From NCBI RefSeq assembly GCF_036013915.1, contig NZ_CP107899.1, positions 1 through 64,000 on the forward strand: DNA of 64,000 nt, in the 5' to 3' direction. This document shows positions 1-9,558 of the stretch, piece by piece. Within the stretch, counting starts at the first letter, position 1, and each line of letters opens with the position of its first letter. Made by a program: the position numbers and the translations under genes. The notes under the pieces are model-generated. The model had not been told where the DNA came from, searched no databases, and saw only the letters and a list, made by a program, of their open reading frames with translations. The DNA comes from Streptomyces sp. NBC_00464. Its GTDB lineage: Bacteria > Actinomycetota > Actinomycetes > Streptomycetales > Streptomycetaceae.

Positions 1-108
1 ACAGCCACGTGCGGTGCCGGCGGCGCCCGGTGGCACCGGCCGGGGAACAGCGCGGGCCCGGCGTTACGGGGTGCGCCGTGGCGCGCGGGCACGTAAGGTC
101 CTCTCCTC

Positions 109-1393
109 GTGGGCAGCTTCGTCGAAGGTCTCGTGCCGGCGCGGCTGGGCACCGGCTTCCGGTGCTGCTGGCGTCGTCGTGGACGAGCAACCTCGGCGAC
201 GGGATCGCGGTCGCCGCCGGGGCCGTTGCTGGTGGCGTCGCTCACCGGCAACGCGTTCCTGGTGTCGCCGGCGGCGCTGCTGCGGTGGGCGCCGCCGCTG
301 GTGTTCGGCCTGTACGCGGGGGTGCTGTCCGACCGGCTCGACCGGCGGCGGATCGTGATGACGGCCGACGGGGTGCGCGCCGCGGCCCTCGTCGTCGTGG
401 TCGCGCTGCTGGCCGCGGACCGGCTCACGGTGGTGCCCGCCCTCGTCGCGCTCGGCGCTGCTGACCACGGCGGAGGTGTTCGCCGACAACGCCGCCGCGA
501 CGCTCACGCCGACGCTGGTGCACCGCGACGACCCGGCCGTGGCCAACGCCCGCATCCAGGCCGGGTTCCTGACCCTGAACCAGCTGGTCGGCCCGCCGAT
601 CGGCGCGCGGCGTTGTTCGCGGCCGGCCTGGTGTGGCCGTTCCTCGCCGAGACGGTGCTCGTCGCCGCCGGGGTGCTGCTGGTCTCCCGGGTCGTCCTGC
701 CTGCCCGGACCAGGCCCGGGACCCGGCAGCCCGGGACCCAGCAGCCCGAGGCGAAGCGGTCCAAGGGGGTGCGGCACGAGGTCGTCGAGGGGCTGCGGTG
801 GACGGTCCGGCACCCCGCGGTGCGCACCCTGTCGCTGACGATCCTCATCTTCAACGTCACGTTCGGCGCCGCCTGGTCGGTGCTGGTCCTGTACGCCCAG
901 CAGCGCCTCGGCCTCGGCGCCGTCGGGTTCGGCCCGTTCACCACCGCCGGCGCCCTCGGCGGGCTGCTCGGCACCGCCATGTACGGCCGGCTGACCAGCA
1001 GGGTGAGCCTCGGCAACGGATGCGGGCCGGGCTGATCATCGAGACGCTCACCCGACCTGGCGCTCGCGGTCGACGTCGGCGGATCGCCGGTGCGGTCATG
1101 TTCGTCTTCGGCGCGCACGCGTTCATCTGGGGCACCACGTCGATCACCGTGCGGCAGCGGGCGGTGCCGAGCACCTGCAGGGCCGCGTCGGCAGCGTGAA
1201 CACGATCAGCGTCTTCGGCGGTCTGGTCGTCGGCTCCGCGATCGGCGGGGTCCTGGCGACCCGGGTGGGCGTGACGGCACCGTTCTGGTTCGCCTTCGCC
1301 GGCTCCGCGGTGTTCGTGGCGCTGCTGTGGCGCGAGCTGGACCTGCATCGCCCACGCCGACGACGTGCCGCCCACGACCCGGCGGAGCGATGA
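109..1393 (+). pseudogene. MFS exporter, frame-disrupted
   Basis: Major facilitator exporter of the EntS/MFS_3 type, an inner-membrane efflux protein. Hydrophobic pieces lie in all three forward frames and join into one protein. One frame carries LLVASLTGNAFLVSP and the loop SDRLDRRRIVM. Near 460 the sense moves to another frame (VFADNAAATLTP), near 605 it returns (FLAETVLVAAGVLLV), and the last helices are in a third frame from 1196 (VFGGLVVGSAIGG). At least four single-base shifts are needed. The GTG at 109 is a nominal start and the true one is uncertain. Codon bias is intact in every piece, so sequence error is as likely as real decay. The substrate cannot be told. Confidence 0.7.
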
Positions 1394-1487
1394 CCCCGCC
1401 GGCCAGGTGGACGACGCCCGGTAGCCGGCGGCACCTGGACGCCGTCGAGGGCAGCGGTGAGGGGCGCCGCTGGGACACAATGCCCGG

Positions 1488-2262
1488 ATGACGACGGACG
1501 AGCCCGCCTGGCGGCGCTGCCCGATGCCGGGTACTTCGACCGGTGGTACGCCGACATCGCGGACTCGACCAGCCGCGACGCGATCGTCGCCCGGATGCTG
1601 CAGCTGCCGGCGTACCTGCGCTCCACCAGCCTGTCTACCTGGCAGGGCGTCGCCGACGTGGAGGAGGCGCTGCGGGTGCCGCACGACGGGCTGCTGCTCG
1701 ACATCGGCTGCGGCCGCGCCGGGTACGGCATCGAGATCGCCCACCGCACGGGCGCCCGGCTGGTCGGCGTGGACTTCTCCGGCCACGGCGCTGCGGCAGG
1801 CGGCGGACGCGGCGGCGGAGCGGCTGCCGGCCGGGCGGGCCGAGTTCCGGGTCGGCACCCTGCTGGACACGGGCCTGCCGGGCGGCGCGGCGGACGCGGT
1901 GATGTGCGTGGACGCGGTGCAGTTCGGTGAGCCGCCGCTGGCCGCGCTGCGGGAGTTCCGGCGGCTGCTGAAGCCGGGGCGGCCGGGTGGCGCTGACCTG
2001 CTGGGAGGCCGCCGACCTGGACGACCCGCTGGTGCCGCGGATCCGGGCCGTACAGCTGCTGCGGGACCTGCACGAGGCCGGCTTCGCCGACGTCGACGTC
2101 CGGCAGCGGCCGGACTGGCGGCAGGCCGAGCGGACCTGTGGGAGGCGGTCGTCGCCGAGCCGGAGGCCGACGCGGCGATGCGGTCGCTGCAGGAGCAGGC
2201 GCCGGTCCCTGGAGACGTTCGCCTCGCTGCGCCGGGTGTTCGCCACCGCCACGGCACCCTGA
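1488..2262 (+). pseudogene. Class I SAM-dependent methyltransferase, frame-disrupted
   Basis: Cytoplasmic methyltransferase of the Methyltransf_11 type, moving a methyl group from SAM to a small molecule. The glycine-rich SAM motif is LLLDIGCGRAGYGIEIA (about 1694 to 1744), followed by the acidic end of strand 2 (LVGVDFSG). The frame then shifts near 1790 and again near 1980, where an extra G breaks the KPGGRVALTCW motif typical of this family. The C-terminal part resumes as LLRDLHEAGFADVDV. Four or five fragments must be joined for a protein of about 255 residues. The substrate is unknown. It lies between two transport genes on the same strand. Confidence 0.7.
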
Positions 2263-2395
2263 CCGCCGGTCCGCTCACCTCCTGCACGACCTGGCCGGAA
2301 GCAGGATTGACCGGCGCGCGCCGGGGCATTGCCGCGCCATGGGTGTGCACAACCCGCCGACCTGGCTGGCGCTCCGCATCGGCCGGTCGGGCTGA

Positions 2396-3596
2396 TGCCG
2401 GTGACCGGCGTCATCGTCGGTGCCGCCGCCGTCATCGCCGGGCTGGGCGCGGTGCTGGCGGGTGCTGGCGCCGCTGCTGGTCACCCTGGTCGTCGCCGCC
2501 GCGCTGCAGCCGTTCGTCCAGTGGCTGCGCCGGCACGGCCTCGCCGGCCCTGGCCGCGCTCGTCGGGGCGCTGCTGGTGCCGGCGCTGCTCGTGGTGCTC
2601 GGCTGCTCCTGGCGCACTCGCCGGCATGGGCGCGGCGTGGAGCGACGTCCTGGCCGGCGCGGGGGACGAGGTGCACGCCGCGCTGGGCGCCGACCCGCTC
2701 GACACGCCGCTGGGCTCGCCGCAGCGGCGCACCGCCGTGCTCGGCGTCGGCTCGGCCGTGCTGAGCGGCGCGCGGCGCTGGCCGTGCAGGCGGCGATCGG
2801 GGTCTTCGTGGCCGCGTTCGTCCTGTACTACCTGTTCAAGGACGGCCCGGCGGGCGTGGCGTGGCTCGAACGGCGGCTGCCGCTGCGGCCCGGCCTGACC
2901 CGGCAGCTGGTGTGGATGGTGCGGCGCTGCGGATGCGCCGGTACATCGTGGGCACCACCATCGTCGCGGGCATGGACACCGTCGTCATCACCCTCGGCGC
3001 CGTGGCGCTGCGGCTGCCGCTGATCGGGATGACGCTGATCACGTTCGTCGCGGCGTACGTGCCGTACCTCGGCGCGTGGGTCTCGGCGGCGTTCGTGGTG
3101 GTCGTCGCGCTCGGCGCCGGCGGCCCGGCCGCGGCCGTAGTGGATGCTGGTGATCGTGCTGGTGACGCAGAACATCCCGAGGTGCTGCGCCCGTTCGTGT
3201 TCGGCCGCGCCCTGGACCTGCACCCTGCGGTGATCCTCGCGGTCACCGTCGTCGGGGGCGCCCTGGCCGGCCTGGTCGGGGTGCTGCCGGCGCCACCGGT
3301 CGCGGCGATCGCCGTCTGGTGGAGCCAGATGCTGCACGACGAGCCGCATGCCGAGCCGCCTGCCGGGCCGCCTGCCGAGCCACCTGCCGAGCCACGTACC
3401 GAGCCACGTACCGAGCCGCCTGCCGAGCCGCCTGCCGAGCCACCTGCCGAGCCGCCTGCCGAGCCGCCTGCCGAGCCACGTGCCGAGCCGCCTGCCGAGC
3501 CGCCTGCCGGGCCGCGGGACGGGCCACGTGCCGAGCTGCGGCAGGAGCCGCCTGACGGGCCGCGGACACGGTGCCGGACGTGCTGGGAAAGCGTGA
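2396..3596 (+). pseudogene. AI-2E family transporter (UPF0118), frame-disrupted, with repeat tail
   Basis: Polytopic membrane protein of the AI-2E/PerM exporter family. The family core is clear from about 2930: GTTIVAGMDTVVITLG, LITFVAAYVPYLGAW, then QNIPEVLRPFVFGRAL and LHPAVILAVTVVGGALAG, which match the conserved C-terminal helices. The N-terminal half (LVTLVVAAALQPFVQWL) is split by frameshifts near 2460, 2545, 2620, 2770 and 2930. After the last helix the reading continues into a long Glu-Pro-Pro-Ala repeat (3341 to 3562), which is unusual for this family. The end is uncertain because all forward frames are open through the repeat; 3596 is the first plausible stop. It converges with the minus-strand cluster. 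Confidence 0.65.
3341..3562. repeat. 12-bp tandem repeat coding for (A)EPP
   Basis: About 18 near-identical units of GAGCCGCCTGCC with variants (ccg to cca, cctgcc to cgtacc or cgtgcc). In the transporter frame they read Ala-Glu-Pro-Pro or Ala-Glu-Pro-Arg. The unit length is a multiple of three, so copy number can change without altering the frame. No stop codon occurs in several frames, so open readings here on either strand are not evidence of extra genes. Confidence 0.9.
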
Positions 3597-3616
3597 CGCG
3601 CCGTCCCCGGCCCCGG

Positions 3617-4354
3617 TCAGTGGTCGCGCAGGCCGCCGGCGCCGTACACCTTGTCCTGGACGCCGTTGTCGCGCAGCGCCATCCACCAGGTGGCCGCGTT
3701 GATGGCGATCACCGGCTTGCGCAGCCAGCGTTCGGCCTCGTCGGCGAGGCGGACCATCGACAGGTTCGCCTGCACCGCACGATCGCGTCGACGTCGGGGC
3801 CGTCCACCTCGAGGATCGCCGCGCGTACTCGGCCTCGGTGACGTGCGCGATCGACACCGCTGTCGGGCAGCGCAGCCCCTTGATCCGCACCACCTCGAAA
3901 CCGAGCTCGGAGAGACCCGGACCACGTTCTCGTCGCCGACCGGCTGGTACGGGGTCACCACACCGATGCGGCGGGCGCCGTACAGGTGCAGCGCGCGCTC
4001 GCAGGCCTGGCGCCGGTGGCGACGCCCAGGCCGGTGATGCCGTGATCTGGGCGACGAACTTCGCGGTTGCCCTCGACACCGCCCCAGAACGTCTCCGCTG
4101 ACATGCCCATGACCATGAAGTCGGGCTCGCACGTCAGCACCCGCTCACAGGCGTGGCCGATCTCCGCCCGGATCTGGGTGAGGAGGTTCTCGAACCCCTC
4201 GTCGCTGGACAGGTCCTGGTTGCGGGATGTGGATGCGGGAGAAGTGGGCGGTCACGCCGGGCACGCCCATGGCGTAGAAGTCGGGTTCGACGATCGTGTT
4301 GGTCGAGGGGGCGATGACGCCGAACTTGTGGCGCCAGCCCAGGGCGTCGGTCAT
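3617..4354 (-). pseudogene. Maleate isomerase-like Asp/Glu racemase family protein, frame-disrupted
   Basis: Cytoplasmic enzyme of the Asp/Glu/hydantoin racemase fold, closest by motif to maleate cis-trans isomerase and arylmalonate decarboxylase. The N-terminus FGVIAPSTNTIVEPDFYAM is characteristic of that branch, followed by VTAHFSRIHIP and a middle segment with VLTCEPDFMVMGMSAETFW. The C-terminus ends GAGGLRDH before a TGA at 3617. Frameshifts near 4215, 4050, 3900 and 3780 split it. The ATG at 4354 overlaps the stop of the upstream membrane gene (ATGA), so it looks like the last gene of the minus-strand operon. Maleate isomerase gives fumarate; the substrate here is inferred only. Confidence 0.7.
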
Positions 4355-4986
4355 GCGGGCACCTCGATGGAGGGGAGCGGGCGAGCGACGGCAGGCGCGG
4401 ACGGTGAGCCACGCCGCGGTGAGGAACGCCAGCTGCGCGGCGGTGTTGGTGCCCTGCTCGATCCACTGCAGGCGCAGCGTCTCGTGCTCGGGGTGGTTGC
4501 GCAGCGGCACGAGCGCGGTCACCAGGACGATGCCGAGCGTGTACAGCGCGATCGCGGTCCTGGCCTGGCCGCCCGGCGTACCCGGCGCCGATGACGCTCA
4601 CGGTGGTGACGCCCGCGGTGGCGAGGACGAAGACCGGCTTCATCGTGCCGGCGACCAGGGCGCCGCCGGCCACCGCGGTGGAGACGGCCGCGAACGGCCA
4701 ACACGGCGCCGTCGGCAGCAGCGCCCAGACGAGGGTGACGGCGCCGGCGGACATGAGCGGGAACAGGGCGGCCTCCAGCCACGGCAGGTCCACGCCGAAG
4801 CCGGCGACGAGCAGCTTCCACGCCGACGGCTGGGCCGCCGGCGCCGATGAGCACCGCGCCGGCCCGCCCGGCGGTGACTCTCCCGGCGGTGCCGAGCCCG
4901 GCGAGGAGCCAGAACCCGGCCAGGGCCAGCAGCGTCGGTACGAAGTCCTCTACCGCCAGAATCACCGGGTAATCATTCGTGGTCAT
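4351..4986 (-). pseudogene. Small integral membrane protein, frame-disrupted
   Basis: Unrecognised membrane protein of about 210 residues with five or six predicted helices. Segments include VPTLLALAGFWLLAGLG near the start, a middle segment LMSAGAVTLVWALLP, VSTAVAGGALVAGTM, and a C-terminal helix LAFLTAAWLTVRA. Frameshifts near 4825 and 4575 break it. Its ATG at 4986 overlaps the stop of the dehydrogenase gene (ATGA) and its own stop overlaps the start of the racemase gene, so the three are probably translationally coupled. It could serve transport for the pathway, but no family signature supports a specific role. Confidence 0.55.
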
Positions 4987-5733
4987 GCGAAGAGGTCCCG
5001 TTTGCGGAAGGCGGCGGTGGCGAACCGGCCGACCGCCTTCGGGGTGGTGAGCCAGGCGACCGCCCGCCGTTGGGCACCCCGGCGAGGACCTGCTCGGCGA
5101 GCCACGGGGTGACGGTCTCGACGGTGTCGGCGAGGATGTTGAAGATCTTCTTCGCCTTGGCGAGCTCCTCCGGGGTGTAGTCCTGGGCGAGCAGGTCGGT
5201 GACGACCATGCCGGGCGACAGGTGCGCCACGGTGACGGGGGAGTCCTTGCCGAGCTCTTTGGCCAGGGCGTCGGTCAGGTACGTGACGGCGCGTTTCGTG
5301 GTGCCGTACGCGGCGAGCCCGGGCGCCTTCTGGTTGCCGGAGCCGAAGCCCTCCATGTTCCACAGGCCCCGTGCCCCCAAGGCGCGCATGGCGGCCAGGA
5401 CGACGGCGCTGGCGTGGGCGAGGCCGCGGAGGTTGACGTCGATGACGGCACGAGTTGCCGGCGGCGGTCCCGGCGGCCGGCGGCGGTGGGTGGTCCTTCG
5501 CGTTGTTGATCAGGATAGCCGAGCCCAGCCGTGCCGCGGCGGACGGTGGCCTGCTCCAGGTCGCGCACGCATGCGGTCGGTGACGTCGGCGACGACGCCG
5601 CGCACCGCGGTCCGGGTCACCGGCCGGCACTTGCCCGTCCACAGGACGACGGAAGCCCGGCGGAACGCCAGCACCAGCTCTTCGGCGCGTCGAGCGCGCC
5701 GCGGGTCCTCCCGGTCACCACGACGACGGTCAT
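4983..5733 (-). pseudogene. Short-chain dehydrogenase/reductase, frame-disrupted
   Basis: NAD(P)-dependent oxidoreductase of the SDR superfamily. The start MTVVVVTGRTRG gives strand 1 and the glycine-rich cofactor loop. The middle carries an NNA-type segment (ILINNAK). The active-site YGTTKRA fits the YxxxK catalytic pair and is followed by VAHLSPGMVVTDLL, the usual PG motif after helix 5. Frameshifts near 5690, 5560, 5450 and 5070 separate the parts. ATG at 5733 overlaps the stop of the upstream gene (ATGA). The length of about 250 residues fits the classical SDR size. The substrate is unknown; the operon suggests a carbonyl or alcohol intermediate of the same pathway. Confidence 0.75.
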
Positions 5734-6656
5734 GCCGCGCTCCAGGTGAGCGAGCCGTGCACGACGCCGGCGAGGGTGGCGCCCTCGTACACCCGGTACG
5801 CGACGGCCAGCACGGTGCCGGCGCCCATGCCGGGGGTGGCGTCGAGCATGAACTCCCCGGCCGGTCAGCTTCACCAATGGTGCAGTGCACGGTGCTGTAG
5901 CTGGCCCGGCCGAACGCGATCGTTGCCCCACGCGCCCGGCCCCTCGTAGAAGGCGCGGAACTCGTCGCGGCGCCAGTCCACCGTGTACGCGCGCTCCAGC
6001 GCGCCGGTCCAGGTGACCGACAGCCGGGTGCGCAGCAGGTCGAGCGGGGTGAGCGCGAGCTCCACGTCGACCGGCCCGGCGAGCTTCTGGTCCGCGCCCC
6101 ACAGCTCGCATCGTCCACTGTAGACGCCCGCCTGCTTGGTCGGCAGGACGAACGGCACCGGGCCGTTGGGGTCTCCGCCGCGAGGTGCGCGGCGAGGGTG
6201 TCGCCGTCCACGCCGCGCTTGTACACGCCGTTGAAGCAGCCGACGACCGCCGGTCCCTGGTACAGCATCGAGGAGTACACCTGGGTGTCGTCGCCGAGCA
6301 CCTGGTTCCAGGTGTTGAGGTCGACCCGCGCCAGCCGGGGCCGTAGTAGTGCGCGTCGACGAACGTGCCGTAGGCTGGCCGGTGCCGTAGAAGTCGGGGC
6401 CGGTGTAGATCCGGTCGGCGTCGGAGTCCACGACGCCGAACGCGAACGGCGCGCCGAGCCGGAACCGCCTGGCGAGCGGGCTGCCGCCCCTCGAGACCGG
6501 CCGTCCATGTAGTACGTGGTGACGCCGTCGGCGAAGACGGAGGAGCGGCGGGATGTCCTCGTAGCCGCGCCAGGTGCCGTCGGCGTCGAAGAGGCTCGGC
6601 CGGCCGTGCCACTCACCGGCGATGCGCTGCTGCCACTGCGAAGGCGAGGCGGTCAT
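5730..6656 (-). pseudogene. Protein of unknown family, possible beta-barrel fold, frame-disrupted
   Basis: Unrecognised protein of about 300 residues. The N-terminus is MTASPSQWQQRIAGEW. Later segments alternate short beta-like runs rich in aromatic residues and glycine (DRIYTGPDFYGTG, SMLYQGPAVVGCFNG, CELWGADQKLAG, and a C-terminal FMLDATPGMGAGTV). The pattern is compatible with a lipocalin or calycin-like barrel, but no known family is certain. Frameshifts occur near 6540, 6490, 6375, 6340, 6170, 5920 and 5870. It overlaps both neighbours by ATGA, which places it firmly inside the operon next to the two RCCR-like genes. Confidence 0.5.
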
Positions 6657-7384
6657 GACAGCGGACCGCCGATGAGCACGCCGCGGATCTCGTCGGAGGC
6701 GGCCTCGCCGAGCAGCCGCGACACCTGCGCCCACACCGGGTCGACCGCCGGGCTGGAACAGGTTGGCGCGCACGGTCGCGTCCCGGGCGGCCAGGTCGGT
6801 GTCGGCGAGCGTCGCGGTGACCTGTGCCGGCAGCCCGGCCGCGACCAGGTCGAGCCAGCGTGACGTAGGCGTCGACGATCGGGTCCATGCCCCGGAACGC
6901 GGCCTCGTCGGCGCGGTGCACCAGCATCCACGGCGACATCAGCGCGTGCTGGCGCGGGCCGATGTGCGCGCGGGTGAGCCCCTCGCGCTGCGACGCCTCC
7001 TCGTAGCACGCGGTCAGCGGATGGTACGCGCTGTCCATGTACGCCAGGTGCGACGACAGCTCGGCCCGGGGGATGAGGTCCAGGTGGTAGGCGTGGTAGC
7101 GCCGCTGTACACGGAGTCGAGCGTGAAGTGGCGGCACCGCCGACGCCGGGTCCGTGAACGCGAAGACCATGTGGCTGTCGAGGTCGATCGGGGTGCACGA
7201 CGAGGCCGACGTACACGATCCGGGACACCTCGCCGTCGCCCTGCCAGACCCGCATCGTGCCGACCGGCGCCGGCGACATGGGTGAGCGCAGCTCCCGGTA
7301 GGGCCCGCCGGCCTCGGTCAGCGGCTGCCGGGCGAGGATCGCGTCCAGGGCCCGGGTGGCCAGGGCGAAGGGCAGCGACGTCAC
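6653..7384 (-). pseudogene. RCCR/bilin-reductase-like protein 2, frame-disrupted
   Basis: Threaded across its frames, this protein of about 240 residues resembles red chlorophyll catabolite reductase, a ferredoxin-dependent bilin reductase relative from plants. Matching blocks in order: a strand ending in VVHP, HLDLIPRAELSSHLAYMD (plant counterpart LDLPHRKDLVLNPDYLKE), ALMSPWMLVHRAD (plant YVSPSLFVRSAF) and a C-terminal LAARD...LLGEAASDEIRG (plant ERRD...MFGEEVSSRV). These matches are from memory of the Arabidopsis protein. GTG at 7384 overlaps the Rieske stop (GTGA), preceded by GGAGGAAC. Frameshifts lie near 7190, 7110, 6850 and 6755. Whether it reduces a tetrapyrrole is inference. Confidence 0.55.
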
Positions 7385-8586
7385 AGTTCCTCCAATGTGC
7401 CGTTGTCCTCGGCGTCGCGGCGGGCCTTGCCGATCCGCTCCGCCTCGGCGACCGTGGGGTGTTCGCCCTTCGCCTTGTGCACCCAGGCGCGGGCCAGCTC
7501 CGGGTGCCCCCGCCGGGCCGGTGAGGCGATGACCGTGGCCTCTCGGCGCGGGACGTCGCCCATGATGCGGTCCTCCTCGCCCAGCAGCCAGCTCCTGCTC
7601 GGCCAGTTCCTGCCGGCGCCGCCGGTAGTGCACGGCGATGAGGCTATTCTTGACGTGCAGCTCGGCGCCGAGATCGAACGGCAGCAGCTCGGGGCGGACC
7701 CGGTCGATGACCGGGGCGTCCTGGCCGAAGATCTTCTCGACCCGCTGGACGGCGTTCCGGTCGGCCCAGTTGCCGGTGAAGCGTCGCGCAGCGCGACCCA
7801 CTTGACCAGCGTGGTCGTCTCGTCGACGGGGATGTTCGTGTCGTAGATGATGAGATTGCCCAGCGGCAGCCGGACGTGCAGCTTGATCATGTTCGGCAGC
7901 ATCCAGCCGGCGGTCGTCGCCACCGGCGGGCGGTCCTTGAGGTTGTGGCCGCGCCGGCCGACCAGCGACCAGATGCCCTTCGGCGCGGGCGGGGTGCAGC
8001 CGGACCGTCGCGAACGCCGACCACTGGTCGGGGATCTCCAGCTCGTACTCCTCGACGTCGGGGCGCTCCGGGTTGCCGAAGGCGCTGGCGTGCACGAACG
8101 GCGTGTGCGCGATGTCGCAGCCGTTCTCGAGGATCCGCTCGTAGTTGATCTCCACAGGTACTCGCCGGTGACCGCCTTGTACTGGCCGCCGTCGCCGACG
8201 AGGTCGTCGAACTCGGGCCAGACCGGGATCGGCGGGCGCTCGGCCTCCGGCAGGTCGCCGAGGAACACCCAGAGGAACCCGTAGCGCTCCCGGACCGGGT
8301 ACGAGTCGACCCGGGCCTTCTTCGGGATGCCGCGGCCCGGCTGGTTGGCCGGATCTTTCACGGCGCCGCCGGGCTCGTACTCCCAGCCGTGGTACGGGCA
8401 CACGATCGAGTCGTTGCTGACCCAGCCGCCGGACAGCGGCGCCGCGGTGGACGCACAGGTCCGACAGCGCGATCGCGGCCTCGGGTGCGGTACAGCACCA
8501 GCTCCTGGCCGAGGCACATGGCGCGCAGCGGGGTGGTGGTGACACGGTCGGCGAACTCGACCGCGTACCAGGTAGTTCTTCAACAT
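7381..8586 (-). pseudogene. Rieske [2Fe-2S] oxygenase, alpha subunit type, frame-disrupted
   Basis: Aromatic-ring or macrocycle oxygenase. The Rieske cluster motif is complete when frames are joined: CVHRGAPLSGGW followed by CPYHGWEYEPGG (CxH and CxxH ligands). The mononuclear iron site follows in NGCDIAHTPFVHASAF, the usual N/D-xxH-xxxxH arrangement. The C-terminus ends EDNGTLEEL. Length is about 400 residues. ATG at 8586 has AGGAG seven bases upstream. Frameshifts lie near 8510, 8450, 8160, 7990, 7790 and 7590. No reductase or ferredoxin gene is adjacent. Architecture fits both VanA-type and pheophorbide-a-oxygenase-type enzymes; the neighbouring RCCR-like genes make the second reading attractive but unproven. 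Confidence 0.75.
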
Positions 8587-8597
8587 GCGCGAGGCTC

Positions 8598-9558
8598 CTA
8601 GCGGCGCCGGACGGCCCACCAGGTCCGTAGAGTCGAGGGCGGCGGGGTCGCCGCCGCGCAGATGGGTGCGCAGGAACGCGGACAGCAGGCCGGCGATGAC
8701 GCCGCGGACCGTGGAGCCGCCGGCGGTGGACGGCCGGTCGAGGAACGAGCGGGCTGCGGTCGGGTCGGCGGGTTCCACGACGCTGAAGTGGTTGGCCCCC
8801 GCCGACGGTCGCCAGGACGTGCGCGCCGTCGCGGTCCTCGAGCGCCTCGTCGAAGGTGCGGCTGACCGGGTCGTGCGGGTCGCCGCCGGCGGCGCCGTAC
8901 CGGTCGGCGGAGGCGGCGATGACGCCGTCCTCGGTGCCGGCCAGCAGCAGCACCGGCGAGTCGACGAGTGCCTCCGCGACGGTGCCGGCGGGCCAGCCGA
9001 GCATCGTGGAGACCATGGTGTGCGCGCCGTAGGTGGCGACCGCCCGCACCTGCGGGAAGAAGCGGCCGGACTGCAGCGCGACGGTGCCGCCGGCGGAGTG
9101 GCCGAACAGCGCCACCCGGTCCAGGTCGAGCGCGCCGCGCAGGGCCGTCGGCGTGCAGCGCGGCGAGCTGCCGCAGGACCGGCTCGATCGCCTGGCAGGT
9201 GGGGCCGTCGCCGTACGTGCCGGGCCGGGCCAGGGCGAGGTCGACGCCGGGCGTGATGCCGACCTGGCCGGCGAACAGGGGGCCGACCCAGTCGTAGGTG
9301 ACCGTGGCGAAGCCCTGCCGGGCCAGTTCGACGGCGAGCCAGCGGTAGCCGTCCTGCCCGACGTTGACGCCGCTGAGCACGAGCACCACTGGTACGCCCC
9401 GCCGGCCGGGTCGGCCTGGAAGACGCCGCTGAGCCGTTCGGCGTCCGACCCGGTGACCAGCGCCGGGTAGTGCACCTTCAGGTGCGCGGTGGCGTAGGGG
9501 GCCTCGGCGCCGGAATCGTGACGGCGGACCACAGGGATCGGACTGTAAAGTGCGTCAC
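8598..9558 (-). pseudogene. Alpha/beta hydrolase, chlorophyllase-like, frame-disrupted
   Basis: Serine hydrolase with the nucleophile elbow GHSAGGTVALQ (reading VALFGHSAGG near 9100), a strand VVLVLSGVNVGQDGYRW for the oxyanion region, PVLLLAGTEDGV for the acid strand and a His in NHFSVVEP (near 8790). Order, spacing and the C-terminal VIAGLLSAFLRTHLRGGD resemble plant chlorophyllase (GHSRGG, then GHLDML, then VVSFLKAYLEGDD). General dienelactone-hydrolase or lipase identity is also possible. GTG at 9558 overlaps the stop of RCCR-like gene 1 (GTGA). TAG at 8598 lies 12 bases before the Rieske ATG. Frameshifts occur near 9520, 9390, 9160 and 8800. Confidence 0.6.

Noticed and set aside
3341..3562. 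CRISPR-like array
   Set aside because: Units are 12 bp with no spacers and code for a simple peptide repeat.
3243..4079. Long minus-strand reading through the repeat (VARQAARQ repeats)
   Set aside because: It is the antisense of the EPPA repeat and has no start or family match.
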